Assembly (NCBI GenBank): GCA_963717125.1
Contig: CAVQVG010000017.1
Coordinates: 310,001-374,000 of the forward strand
Length of the DNA: 64,000 nucleotides
Reading direction: 5' to 3'
Source: RYN-230 sp963717125
Lineage (GTDB): Bacteria > Actinomycetota > Actinomycetes > Streptosporangiales > Streptosporangiaceae
A program made the translations under genes and the position numbers. The notes under the pieces are model-generated. The model did not search any database and was not told where the DNA came from. It saw only the letters and a program-made list of their open reading frames with translations. This document shows, piece after piece, positions 1 through 7,980 of the stretch. Positions within the stretch are counted from its first letter, which is position 1; every line of letters begins with the position of its first letter.

Positions 1-23
1 GCCAGGCGGCGGCTCGCCCGCCA

Positions 24-58
24 TTAGCGCGGTGCTTTTTGCCTCGCCGGCGGGCTGT
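24..58 (+). repeat. Left terminal inverted repeat of the IS
   Basis: This 35-bp arm pairs with 1905-1939 with two mismatches; the outermost 20 bp are identical. Confidence 0.88.
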
Positions 59-103
59 TGCAGAATCGGCTGGTGTCCTGCGGCGTGTTGTTTGTGCTGG
101 TAG

Positions 104-1789
104 ATGATGTTTTGGGATGATTTTCCCATGGCGAAGGGCTACAGGCCGGTGCAGCGGGATCAGCCGTTCCTGCTGCCGCCGGATATGCGGGAGTGGCTGC
201 CGGCGGATCATCCGGTGTGGCTGGTGATCGGGGCGGTCAGCGATCATCTGGACACGTCGGTGTTTCATGCGCGGCGGCGGACCGGCGGGCCGGGGACGGC
301 GGGGTATGACCCGGACATGCTGGTGACGCTGCTGATGTGGGCGTATGCGCAGGGGGTCACCTCCTCGCGGCGGATCGAGGCGGCGTGCCTGGCCGATGTG
401 GCGTTCCGGGTGATCTGCGCGGGCAATGCCCCTGATCACGTGACGATCGCCCGGTTCCGGGCGGCGTTCCCCGGGGCGGCAGGGAGCCTGTTCGCTGAGG
501 TGCTGGTGCTGTGCGCGAAGCTGGGGATGGGGAAGCTGGGGACGATCGCGCTGGATGGCACGAAGGTCACCGCGAACGCGTCGAAGGCGGCGAACCGGCG
601 CGAGGAGACGCTGCGGAAGCTGGCCGCGGAGGAAGCAGCCAAAGCGGTGGCGGCGCACGCGGCGGCGGATGAGGCCGAGGATGAGCTGTTCGGTGAAGGA
701 CGGCGTGGTGACGAGGTGCCGCCGGATGCGGTGAACCCGGCGGCCCGGGCAGCCCGGATCGCCGCGGCGCTGGCGGACCTGGAAGCAGAACGCCAGGCCG
801 CGGAGGCGGCCCGGGAGGCGCAGGCGCAGGATTACCTGGCCCGCGGGGGCCGCGCGCCGGGGCCGCCGCCACTGGCTGCGGCGGTGGCCGCGGCCCGGGC
901 GCGGCTGGACCGGGCCCGCGCTGACCGGGCGGCGCAGATCACGCGGCTGGAAGCGCGGGCCGCGGGGCCGCGGGTGCCGGGCAGCCGCCGGGACAGTCCC
1001 AAGAGGGGCGTGGAGGACTGCGGGCGCGTGCGGGCCGCCCGCGCCCGCCTGGCCAGGGCAGAAGCCAGGGCCGCTGAGGCGCAGCGCCAGGCCGCCGCGA
1101 GCTCCTGCGGGCCGGTCCGCAACATCACCGACCCGGACTCGCGGCTGATGCCGGTCCGCGGCGGCGGGTTCATCCAGGGTTACAACGCCCAGAACATGAC
1201 CAGCGAAGACGGGCTGATCATCGCCACCGAGCTCACCTGCGACACCACCGATACCGGGTGGTTCACCCCGATGCTGCGCCAGGCCGAAGACGCCGCCACG
1301 CTGATCACGGCCCATCAGCCGGCGCCGGCCAGCGCCACCCAGGACGACGACGGCAGCAGGATCGGGCTGGTGCTGGCCGACGCCGGGTACCTGTCCGGGG
1401 ACAACCTCACCGCCGCTGGCCCCGACCGGCTGATCGCCGTCGGCAAGCACCGCGACCTGGAGAAAACCGCACGCCAGGCCGCCACCGCCCAGGACACCAC
1501 CGCCTGGGACGGTGAGCGGGACGCCCACGACGATAATGGCGGGCCGATCGCGGCGATGGCCGCCCGGCTGGCCGCCAGCGAAGGCATCACCGCCTACCGC
1601 AAACGCGGCCACATCGCCGAGACCCCCCACGGGCACATCAAGCACAACATGGGCATCCGCCAGCTGGCCACCCGCGGTAAACCCAAAGCCAGCGCCGAAT
1701 GGCGATTCACCGTCACCGTGCACAACCTCTTCAAGGCCATCACCACCGGGAACCTCACCCCCGCTGCCCTCGCCGCCCTGCCCGGCTGA
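104..1789 (+). CDS. IS1182-family transposase (DDE)
   Basis: This 561-aa protein catalyses transposition of the surrounding IS. The N-terminal part carries the DUF772-type region typical of IS1182/IS4-like transposases. A DDE triad can be read: Asp in LDGTKVTANAS (about residue 150), Asp in LADAGYLSG (about 425) and Glu in IAETPHGHIKHN (about 505), followed by the family's HNLFK end. Between the first and second Asp lies a long Ala/Arg/Glu-rich stretch (about 165-335) likely to be helical. Two in-frame ATGs (104 and 128) are possible starts and neither has a strong ribosome site; the longer is given. The reading frame is intact, so the element may still be active. Confidence 0.9.
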   Translation: MMFWDDFPMAKGYRPVQRDQPFLLPPDMREWLPADHPVWLVIGAVSDHLDTSVFHARRRTGGPGTAGYDPDMLVTLLMWAYAQGVTSSRRIEAACLADVAFRVICAGNAPDHVTIARFRAAFPGAAGSLFAEVLVLCAKLGMGKLGTIALDGTKVTANASKAANRREETLRKLAAEEAAKAVAAHAAADEAEDELFGEGRRGDEVPPDAVNPAARAARIAAALADLEAERQAAEAAREAQAQDYLARGGRAPGPPPLAAAVAAARARLDRARADRAAQITRLEARAAGPRVPGSRRDSPKRGVEDCGRVRAARARLARAEARAAEAQRQAAASSCGPVRNITDPDSRLMPVRGGGFIQGYNAQNMTSEDGLIIATELTCDTTDTGWFTPMLRQAEDAATLITAHQPAPASATQDDDGSRIGLVLADAGYLSGDNLTAAGPDRLIAVGKHRDLEKTARQAATAQDTTAWDGERDAHDDNGGPIAAMAARLAASEGITAYRKRGHIAETPHGHIKHNMGIRQLATRGKPKASAEWRFTVTVHNLFKAITTGNLTPAALAALPG

Positions 1790-1904
1790 CGACCAGGGCC
1801 CCGGCCGCCCAGCCCGGCCCGCCCGCCCAGCCCGAATCCCGGCCGCCCAGCCCAGCCAGCCCGGCAACGCCACCTCGCGCCCCGCCAGCCAAAACGAATC
1901 CGAC

Positions 1905-1939
1905 ACAGCCCGCCGGTGCGGCAAAAAGCACCGCGCTAA
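1905..1939 (-). repeat. Right terminal inverted repeat of the IS
   Basis: This is the partner of 24-58. Its outer 20 bp are the exact reverse complement of the left end. Confidence 0.88.
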
Positions 1940-1955
1940 CCCCACTGCCGTGGGC

Positions 1956-3293
1956 TCAGGTGCAGGCGGTGTTGTTGATGGTGAAGCTCGCCGGGCTGGC
2001 GTCGCTGCTGGCCCACGTGCCCTGCATGCCGAGCGTGGTGCTCCCGCCCGGGCTGATCGTGGCGTCATAGCTGGCGTTGCTGGCGGTCACGCTCTCCCCG
2101 CTCTGCGAGATGGTGCCATCCCACGAGCTGGTGACCTTCTGGTCGCCGGGGAAGGTGAAGCGGAGCGTCCACCCGTTGATGGCCGACGTCCCGGTGTTGC
2201 TGATGGTCAGGTTGGCCACGAACCCGCCGGTCCACTGGCTCGATGTGGTGTAGGTGACGTGGCAGGACAGGCCGGCCGGGCTGGTCGGCGGCGGGCTGGT
2301 CGGTGGTGGGCTGGTCGGTGGTGGGCTGGTGGGAGGCGGGCTGGTCGGCGGCGGGCTGGCCGGGCTGGTGGAGTCCAGGCCGAAGAAGTGGATGGCGTAG
2401 GCGGCCATGCCCGCTTCCGGCAGCACGTGCCCAGCGCCGGCGATGCTGTACGCCTCGACCTCCACCGTGCCCGCGCTGTTGGCGTAGCGCGTCCGGGTCC
2501 AGCCCGCTACCGGCGTGTCGGTGCTGGTCGGCGTCTGGCTCACGCCGAGCACGTTGGTCCACTGCTTGATCTCTTCGCCGAAGTTGACGTAGTTGAGCGT
2601 GGTATCCGCGGTGCCGTGCCACAACTGCACCCGCGGGCGCGGGCCGGTGTACCCGGGATCCGCGTTCCGGACCAGGTTGCCCCAGGCCTGCGGGGTCATG
2701 GTGGTCTGGCCTTGCGCGCAGGCGGAGTTCCACCCGTCAACGGTGCCGGTGTAGAAGCAGCCGAACGGCACGCCCATGAACGCCGCGCCCGCCTGGAACA
2801 CGTCGGGATAGTCGCCCAGCAGGACGTCGGTCATCATGGCGCCGGACGAGGCGCCGGTGACATAGACCCGGTTCGGGTTGCCGTTGTAGTGCTGCTCCGC
2901 GTAAGTGACCATGGACATGATCGAGACCGGGTCGCTGCCGCCGTTGCGGGTCAGCGCCTGTGACGAGGACACGTCCCAGCAACTGCCGCTCCGGGTCACC
3001 GACGGGTAGATGACGATGAACCCGTACTGGTTGGCCAGTGAGGCGAACTCGGTGCTCGCGTAGAACCCCGGCCCCGATCCGGTGCACTGATGCAGGGCGA
3101 CCAGGATCGGCGGGTTGGCGGTGACCGTGTCCGGGACGTAGACGTACATCTGGTCGCCACCGGGGTTGTTGCCGAAGTTCGTCACCTGCACCAGGGACGC
3201 CGCCTGGGCCGGTGCCACGGTATGCAGCCAGAGACCGGCCGCTACCACTAAGACCGCGGCCAGACCGGCCAGGGCACGGATCCGTCTGCGCAT
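1956..3293 (-). CDS. Secreted CE1-type esterase with C-terminal CBM2
   Basis: This 445-aa exported enzyme should de-esterify plant polysaccharide side chains (acetyl-xylan or feruloyl esters); the same fold also includes PHB depolymerases, so the substrate is inferred. A signal peptide ends near AQAA (about residue 32). The alpha/beta-hydrolase domain has the nucleophile motif GASSG (Ser about 149), an acidic residue in ADTT and a late His in AGAGHVLP. A repeated SPPPT linker then leads to a family 2 carbohydrate-binding module (about 340-445) with its conserved Trp residues and N- and C-terminal Cys. The start at 3293 is chosen because GAGGAGGGG precedes it; the longer open frame upstream is not protein-like. 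The IS ends 16 bp past its stop. The palindrome at 3312-3329 is probably its operator. Confidence 0.88.
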   Translation of the reverse strand: MRRRIRALAGLAAVLVVAAGLWLHTVAPAQAASLVQVTNFGNNPGGDQMYVYVPDTVTANPPILVALHQCTGSGPGFYASTEFASLANQYGFIVIYPSVTRSGSCWDVSSSQALTRNGGSDPVSIMSMVTYAEQHYNGNPNRVYVTGASSGAMMTDVLLGDYPDVFQAGAAFMGVPFGCFYTGTVDGWNSACAQGQTTMTPQAWGNLVRNADPGYTGPRPRVQLWHGTADTTLNYVNFGEEIKQWTNVLGVSQTPTSTDTPVAGWTRTRYANSAGTVEVEAYSIAGAGHVLPEAGMAAYAIHFFGLDSTSPASPPPTSPPPTSPPPTSPPPTSPPPTSPAGLSCHVTYTTSSQWTGGFVANLTISNTGTSAINGWTLRFTFPGDQKVTSSWDGTISQSGESVTASNASYDATISPGGSTTLGMQGTWASSDASPASFTINNTACT

Positions 3294-3311
3294 AACCCCT
3301 CCTCGATAGCT

Positions 3312-3329
3312 ATCCGAAATATTTCGGAT
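3312..3329. promoter_or_regulatory. 18-bp perfect palindrome upstream of the esterase
   Basis: ATCCGAAATATTTCGGAT is a perfect palindrome 19 bp upstream of the esterase start codon. It contains CGAAA and TTTCG half sites, the pattern recalled for operators of actinomycete xylanase-type genes. The position fits an operator close to the transcription start. Confidence 0.65.
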
Positions 3330-3723
3330 TGTGAGGCGAGTTGCGCCGGTGGTCAATGCCGGGCTCGGATACTCGGTGAGTTCGCGCCCGTCCCGGTGCG
3401 GCGACACGCCTGCGACCAGCCCACATACTCGCAGCCGACGTCGCGGTCGCGGCCGGATTACGTGGTGCGCAGAGAAATTTTCACCGCGTCGGTGCCGAGC
3501 AGCTTCGAGCCCGGAGCGGGCGGGATCCCGGCCCAGAGTCCGTCGTGGGGGTCGGCACCGAAAACTTATCGGTTGGTCGTCCCGTGGGTGCTCGGCTGGG
3601 GTAACGGCGGCCGGTCGGCGGCGGCTGGGTGACGGCGGCTGGGTCCCGGCGGCTGGCGGGTAGCTGCTAGGGCCGGTAACGGGCTCCTTGCCAACATACA
3701 TTGATCACCGTTACATTGCGTTC
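3330..3723. other. Intergenic region between esterase and PadR genes
   Basis: About 390 bp with no convincing gene. Open frames here lack ribosome sites and protein-like composition. The last 40 bp, rich in A and T (around 3690-3720), presumably hold the promoter of the PadR gene. Confidence 0.5.
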
Positions 3724-4077
3724 ATGGGCGATGCGCTTCGTGAGCCCACCTTCCTGATCCTGGCCGCACTGGCCCCGCAGCCGCTGCACGGTTACGCGAT
3801 CATCGGTGAGGTGGCCGCGCTGTCCGGCGGCCGGCTGGAGCTGCGGCCCGGCACGCTGTACGGCGCGCTGGACCGGCTGGCCGCCGAGGGGCTGCTCGAG
3901 CCGGACCGGGAAGAGGTGATCGAGGGCCGGCTCCGCCGGTACTACCGGCTGACCGACACCGGCGCCGGCGTGCTGGACCAGGAAGCGGCCCGCCTGCAGC
4001 ACAACGCCGACGCGGCCCGGCAGCGGCTGGCCCAGCGGGCCCGTCCGGTCCTGCGCCCGGCCGGCAACCTGGCCTGA
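3724..4077 (+). CDS. PadR-family transcriptional regulator
   Basis: This 117-aa protein is a small DNA-binding repressor. It has the PadR winged helix: the EPTFLILAALAPQPLHGYAI start, then LRPGTLYGALDRLAAEGLLE and the RRYYRLTDTG wing. The short C-terminal helix (about 90-117) would form the dimer arm. The ATG at 3724 is chosen because PadR proteins begin a few residues before the conserved Leu-rich helix; the open frame extends 12 codons upstream. It stands alone on the plus strand and converges on the YCII gene with a 12-bp gap. Its target is unknown; PadR genes often regulate themselves or an adjacent transporter, and none adjoins it here. Confidence 0.85.
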   Translation: MGDALREPTFLILAALAPQPLHGYAIIGEVAALSGGRLELRPGTLYGALDRLAAEGLLEPDREEVIEGRLRRYYRLTDTGAGVLDQEAARLQHNADAARQRLAQRARPVLRPAGNLA

Positions 4078-4089
4078 GACCGGCCCGGA

Positions 4090-4443
4090 TCACCCCGGGG
4101 CCGGGGCCGCCGGGGGAGTGATGACGCCGGGCGCGGTCAGCCAGGTCATCACGTCGAACGTGTACAGCCCCTGCCGCACGCCCGGGTCGTTGGCCAGGAT
4201 CTGGCGGGCCTCGTCCAGGGAGTCCTTCTGGTACACGCCCAGCCCGCAGATGTCCTGCTCCTCGGCCGGGCTGTCGCGCACCGGCCCGGCGGCCAGTTGC
4301 GCACCGCTCGCGACCATGCTGAGCGTGTAGGCCAGGTGCTCGCGGAAGATCCGCTCCCGGGACTCCTCGTCGAAGTCGTGGTACTGCCGGCTGCGCCGGA
4401 GCAGCGCCACCTGGTACGTGGCCAGCTGGGGCGGGCTACTCAT
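4090..4443 (-). CDS. YCII-related protein
   Basis: This 117-aa protein belongs to the YCII-like dimeric alpha/beta-barrel superfamily. It carries the EHLAYTLSMVASG and KDSLDEARQILANDPG segments, the latter typical of the family. Biochemical role is not established for most members. The start ATG at 4443 overlaps the stop of the SRPBCC gene by 8 bp, so the two are translationally coupled; it is the last gene of an ArsR-SRPBCC-YCII operon, an arrangement common in actinobacteria. Confidence 0.82.
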   Translation of the reverse strand: MSSPPQLATYQVALLRRSRQYHDFDEESRERIFREHLAYTLSMVASGAQLAAGPVRDSPAEEQDICGLGVYQKDSLDEARQILANDPGVRQGLYTFDVMTWLTAPGVITPPAAPAPG

Positions 4444-4959
4444 CGGCGGCCTCTCCGGTAGCCCCGGCACCGGCGCCGGCCGCGGCGAACCGGGCCAGGA
4501 TCCGGGCCCAGCCGGCCGCGTAGCCGCCGCTGGCAAAACCGCCGGGCAGCGCGCAATCCTCGGCCAGCTGCTGGTCGGTCAGCGCGGCCCAACCCCGGTG
4601 CTCCACGGTGACCCGGGTCAGCGCCGGGCCGAGCACGGCGAAGGACAACTCGACCTCGGTCGGCACCGGCGTCATCGCCCAGGTCATCACGAACCGGGTC
4701 GGCGGCTCCCACGCGAGCAGCTCGCCCAGTCAACCTCGGTGCCGTCGGCCCAGGTCTCGTAGACCCGGCCGCCGGCCTGCGGCTCCACCGTGACCGAGCG
4801 CACCCGGTCCTTCCCGGCCGAGAACGGGACGGCCGGCCACCACGCGCCGATGGTGGCGACGAACGTCTCGAACGTGTGCCGGACGTCGCTGCGCACCGTA
4901 GTGGACTGCCGCACCGGCGGGCGGCGCAGCCGGTCAGCCAGCGCTGGCGGCGTGCTCAT
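4436..4959 (-). pseudogene. SRPBCC (AHSA1-like) protein, single-base frameshift
   Basis: Two reading frames together give a full SRPBCC-domain protein of about 174 residues. The N-terminal half (MSTPPALADRL... TEVDW) begins at ATG 4959, and the C-terminal half (MTWAMTPVPTEVELSF...) ends at 4436. Adding one C to the CCC run at 4725-4727 restores an uninterrupted family-like sequence reading DWGELLAWEPPTRFVMTW. The family binds hydrophobic ligands; no ligand is known here. The gene start overlaps the ArsR stop by 26 bp. Because the break sits in a homopolymer, a sequencing error is as likely as true inactivation. Confidence 0.78.
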
Positions 4960-5290
4960 CGTCACTGATCCCTCGCTCCGCTTCGACGATCTGGCGGGCG
5001 GCATCCAGCGATGACGCCCACATCTCGGTCAGGAACTCCCGCAGTCCGTCCAGCCCCTCCGGCCGGGCCCGGTACAGCCGGCGGGTGCCGTCCCGGCGTT
5101 CGGTCAGCAGCCCGGCGCTCTTCAGCACGGTGAGGTGCTGGCTGACCGCGGTCCTGGTCACGTCGAACGCCGCCGCGATCTCCCCGGCGGCCAGCTCCTC
5201 GTCGGCCACCAGCCGCAGGATGGCCCGGCGGCGCGGCTCGGCGATCGCCTTGAGCGCCTCGTCCGTGCCCCGCTCACCCGCCGTCGCCAC
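4934..5290 (-). CDS. ArsR-family transcriptional regulator
   Basis: This 118-aa winged-helix repressor contains EPRRRAILRLVADEELAAGE, the recognition helix region VTRTAVSQHLTVLKSAGLL and the RRLYRARPEG wing. No metal-binding Cys motif is seen, as expected for the non-metal ArsR subgroup paired with SRPBCC proteins. The GTG at 5290 is chosen because AGGAGGAGGG lies 5 bp before it; the ATG further upstream would overlap the operator. It heads the ArsR-SRPBCC-YCII operon and probably represses it from the inverted repeat at 5331-5356. Confidence 0.85.
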   Translation of the reverse strand: MATAGERGTDEALKAIAEPRRRAILRLVADEELAAGEIAAAFDVTRTAVSQHLTVLKSAGLLTERRDGTRRLYRARPEGLDGLREFLTEMWASSLDAARQIVEAERGISDDEHAASAG

Positions 5291-5330
5291 GCCTGCCCTC
5301 CTCCTGCCTAACGCCCTCTGATAGCACTCG

Positions 5331-5356
5331 CTAACGTAAGTGATCTCAAACGTTAG
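5331..5356. promoter_or_regulatory. Inverted repeat, likely ArsR operator
   Basis: CTAACGT at 5331-5337 and ACGTTAG at 5350-5356 form a perfect inverted repeat with a 12-bp spacer, flanked by further CACT/AGTG bases. It lies 41-66 bp upstream of the ArsR start in an AT-richer stretch, the expected place for autoregulation. Confidence 0.6.
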
Positions 5357-5414
5357 TGTCAACTGTCAAAGGAGCCGAACTTGGGCCGGAGCGGAGTTAG
5401 GCGGCGGACCGGTG

Positions 5415-5792
5415 TTAGGCGGCGGAGCGGGCGCGGCGGCGGGTCGGCACGAGGCGCTGCCAGAGCAGCCGCCAGCCGAGCTGGAACAGGCCGAGGAACG
5501 CCAGCGCGACCAGGATGAACGCGAACGCCGTGCCCTGGCCAGCCAGCACCCGGAGAATCATCCCGATAACCACCGTGCCCAGCCACACGCCGACGCCGGT
5601 CGGCAGCAGCACGGTTGGCCGCCGCCAGAACCGGGTCGCCAGCAGCCCGGCCACGGCACCCGCGGCGAACGGCCAGAACGTGTCCCACAGCCCGGCTGGG
5701 CCGCCCCCCGCGTGGTGATTGGCCCGGCCGATCAGCACGAACAGCAGCACGCAGCCGAGGTCGGCGGCGGCGGTGCCAGCAGCAGAACGCAT
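5415..5792 (-). CDS. DUF3054-family membrane protein
   Basis: This 125-aa integral membrane protein has four predicted hydrophobic segments (about 6-24, 35-52, 62-84 and 92-112), joined by the Arg/Pro-containing loop TRFWRRPTVLLPTGVGVW. Layout and the opening DLGCVLLFVLIGRANH match DUF3054 proteins, whose function is not known. The ATG at 5792 follows GAGGAGGGTC closely, which fixes the start. It has no operon partner: the upstream neighbour diverges from it and the ArsR promoter lies downstream. Confidence 0.8.
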   Translation of the reverse strand: MRSAAGTAAADLGCVLLFVLIGRANHHAGGGPAGLWDTFWPFAAGAVAGLLATRFWRRPTVLLPTGVGVWLGTVVIGMILRVLAGQGTAFAFILVALAFLGLFQLGWRLLWQRLVPTRRRARSAA

Positions 5793-5843
5793 GACCCTCC
5801 TCGGTAGCGGATCCAACCTATCCGCACCGCGTAGGCTCCCGGT

Positions 5844-6557
5844 GTGGTCGGCCGTACGCTGCGCCGGATCGAGACGGGATCAGGCCGCCCCGATGTGCTG
5901 CTGGAGGCCGGCCGGAACGACGTGGCCGCCTCGTGGCGGCCGGTGATGGACCTGCTGGCGCCGCACCTGCACGTCGTCGCCTACGACCGGGCCGGGCTCG
6001 GCGCCAGCCCGCCCGCCGCCGATCCGGTCATCCTGGCCCGTCAGCTGGCCGACCTCACCTCCGTCATCACCAGCGCGACCACCGGCCGGTGCGTGCTGGC
6101 CGGGCACAGCTGGGGCGGCATCCTGGTGCAGTTGCTGGCGCTGCGCCGGCCGGACCTGGTGGCCGGGCTGGTCCTGGTCGATCCGGCCCATGAGCAGCTG
6201 ACCGAGGCGCTGCCCCGGGTGGCCCGGCCGGGGCTGCGGCTGGCCCGGCTGGGCCGGCCCGACGAGTTGCGCGGCGGCGACACCGCGGCCAGCCTCGCCC
6301 TGCTGCGCGAACTGCGCCGTACCCAGCCGCCGTTTCCCGACGTGCCGGTCGTGGTGCTCAGCGCCACCCGGGGTTTCCCGCGCCGGTTCCGGGCGCACTG
6401 GACGGAGCTGCAGGCCGGCCTGGCCGCGTCCGCTCCGCGCGGCCGCCACATCGTGGTACACGGCAGCGGCCACCAGATCCACCGGCAGCGTCCGGACCTG
6501 GTGGCCAGCGCGATCCGGCAGGTGGCCGCCGAGGTCGGAGCGGGCGGCGCGGCCTGA
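5844..6557 (+). CDS. Alpha/beta-fold hydrolase
   Basis: This 237-aa cytoplasmic enzyme has an alpha/beta-hydrolase fold. The strand-turn YDRAGLGASPP precedes the nucleophile elbow GHSWGG (Ser about 91). A late acidic position is plausible, and the catalytic His lies in GSGHQIHRQRPDLV. The substrate cannot be read from sequence; the family includes esterases, lipases and ring-cleavage hydrolases. Start is GTG 5844. It is a single gene facing away from the DUF3054 gene, with about 50 bp between them for both promoters. Confidence 0.8.
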   Translation: MVGRTLRRIETGSGRPDVLLEAGRNDVAASWRPVMDLLAPHLHVVAYDRAGLGASPPAADPVILARQLADLTSVITSATTGRCVLAGHSWGGILVQLLALRRPDLVAGLVLVDPAHEQLTEALPRVARPGLRLARLGRPDELRGGDTAASLALLRELRRTQPPFPDVPVVVLSATRGFPRRFRAHWTELQAGLAASAPRGRHIVVHGSGHQIHRQRPDLVASAIRQVAAEVGAGGAA

Positions 6558-6640
6558 CGTGACCCGCGCCAGGCGCGCAGGCGGGCGTACACTCGCCAGG
6601 TGCTAATAGCAGGCCGCGGCCGCCCGGCTGCCGGTGGACG

Positions 6641-7093
6641 ATGGCCCGGCTGCTGATCGTGCAGCACACCTCCTCGCCGTCCATGCAGGCGATGCTGGAG
6701 GCCGTGCTGGCCGGTGCGGGCACCGACGAGATCGAGGATGTCAACGTGGTGGTCCGGCCCGCGCTGGCCGCGACCGCGCTGGACGTGCTCGGTGCGGACG
6801 GCTACCTGCTCGGCACGCCGGCCAACATCGGCTACATGTCCGGCGCGCTCAAGCACTTCTTCGACACGATCTATTACCCCTGCCTGACCGCAACCCAGGG
6901 CCGGCCGTACGCGCTGTACGTGCACGGCAACAGCGACACCGGCGGGGCGGTGCGGGCGGTGGAGTCCATCGCCACCGGGCTGGGCTGGCGGCGGGCCCGG
7001 CCGCCGGTCACCGTGCTGGGCGATCCCGGGCCGGCGGACCGCGAGGCGTGCTGGGAACTGGGCGCCACGATGGCCGCGGAACTGGCCACGTGA
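6641..7093 (+). CDS. Flavodoxin-family NAD(P)H-dependent reductase
   Basis: This 150-aa protein has a flavodoxin fold: the first strand and phosphate loop are LLIVQHTSSPSMQAML, and the FMN-contact segments are LLGTPANIGYMSGALKHFFD and YVHGNSDTGGAVRAVE. Members bind FMN and reduce quinones or iron, or act as WrbA-like enzymes; the electron acceptor is unknown. Its stop overlaps the start of the PfkB-like gene in the sequence GTGA, so the two are translated together. Confidence 0.82.
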   Translation: MARLLIVQHTSSPSMQAMLEAVLAGAGTDEIEDVNVVVRPALAATALDVLGADGYLLGTPANIGYMSGALKHFFDTIYYPCLTATQGRPYALYVHGNSDTGGAVRAVESIATGLGWRRARPPVTVLGDPGPADREACWELGATMAAELAT

Positions 7094-7980
7094 TCCTCAC
7101 CGTCTCGCTGAACGCCAGCCTGCAGGTCAGCTACGAAACGCGGCGGGTCGCCTGGGGCGCGGCCAACCACATCAGCCGGATGTACACCCGGGCCGGCGGT
7201 GGCGGCCTGACCGTGGCCCGCGTGCTGGCCGGCCTGGGCGAGGACGTGGTGGCGGCCGGCTTCGCCGGCGGCGGGGCGGCCAACCTGATCGAGACCGACC
7301 TGGCCCGGTCCGGCGTGGCCACCGCGTTCACCCGGATCGGCCACGAGTCGCGCCGGGTGGTCGAGGTGCTGGACGAGGCCCGGGAGCAGAGCACCCGGCT
7401 GACCGAGCCGGCCCCGTTCATCACTACCGAGGAACTCGGCCGGTTCGCGGGCGAGTACCGCAAGCTGCTGTCCGGCACGGACGCCGTGGTGCTGAGCGGC
7501 GGCCTGCCGGCCGGGCTGCCGATCGATGTCTACGCCTCGCTGGCCAGTTACGCCGCCGAGGCCGGCGTGCCGGCCATCGTCCACGCGGGCGGCCCGGCGC
7601 TGTGGCACAGCCTGGACCGGCATCCCGCTCTGGTGCTGGCCGCGTCCACCGCGGGCGCGCCCGGCGCCGGGATCTCGGTCGGCCCGTCCGGGCTGGTGGC
7701 CCGGGGAGCGGCCGCCGCGGCCATGGTGTCCGGCCCGGCCGTGCTGGCCGCCACGTCCGGCCGGGGCTGGCGGGCCGCCCTGGATGGCCTGCCCGGGCTG
7801 TCCCTGTCCGGCGAGGCCGTGGTAGCCGGCCTGCTGCCCGCCGTGGCGCAGGGCTGGACCTGGCCGGACACGCTGCGGCACGCCGTGGCGCTCGGCGCGG
7901 CCGCCGACCCGGCCGGCGAGGTCGACCTGGACGGCTACGAACTGCTCGCCGCCGAGGTCTCGGTCGAGCCGGCAGGCTGA
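7090..7980 (+). CDS. Degenerate PfkB-family (1-phosphofructokinase-like) protein
   Basis: This 296-aa protein has the overall layout of PfkB sugar-phosphate kinases: a start like ILTVSLNASL, a Gly-rich turn before VARVLAGLG, VVLSGGLPAGLP in the middle, and an ending VVAGLLPAVAQG...ALGAAAD. Key signatures differ. The usual LNPALD reads LNASLQ, the sugar-binding GGKGxN reads GGGGLT, and the catalytic GAGDS reads LSGEA, replacing the catalytic Asp by Glu. It may bind a sugar or nucleotide without normal kinase activity; this is inference. GTG 7090 overlaps the upstream reductase stop. Its 3' half is overlapped by the open frame of the minus-strand exchanger. Confidence 0.72.
   Translation: MILTVSLNASLQVSYETRRVAWGAANHISRMYTRAGGGGLTVARVLAGLGEDVVAAGFAGGGAANLIETDLARSGVATAFTRIGHESRRVVEVLDEAREQSTRLTEPAPFITTEELGRFAGEYRKLLSGTDAVVLSGGLPAGLPIDVYASLASYAAEAGVPAIVHAGGPALWHSLDRHPALVLAASTAGAPGAGISVGPSGLVARGAAAAAMVSGPAVLAATSGRGWRAALDGLPGLSLSGEAVVAGLLPAVAQGWTWPDTLRHAVALGAAADPAGEVDLDGYELLAAEVSVEPAG

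Larger units (their letters stand above)
24..1939 (+). mobile_element. IS1182-family insertion sequence with terminal inverted repeats
   Basis: The element is bounded by inverted repeats visible in the sequence. TTAGCGCGGTGCTTTTTGCC at 24-43 is matched exactly on the other strand at 1920-1939, and the similarity continues inward to 58 and 1905 (35 bp, two mismatches). It encloses one transposase gene and is about 1.92 kb, a normal size for the family. No clear target duplication is visible in the bases I have on both sides. The right end lies only 16 bp beyond the stop codon of the secreted esterase gene, so insertion was into an intergenic region and broke no gene that can be seen here. Confidence 0.88.

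Noticed and set aside
3331..3663. Open frame of 110 codons in the esterase-PadR gap
   Set aside because: Arg/Gly-rich composition and no ribosome site; it covers the esterase promoter palindrome region.
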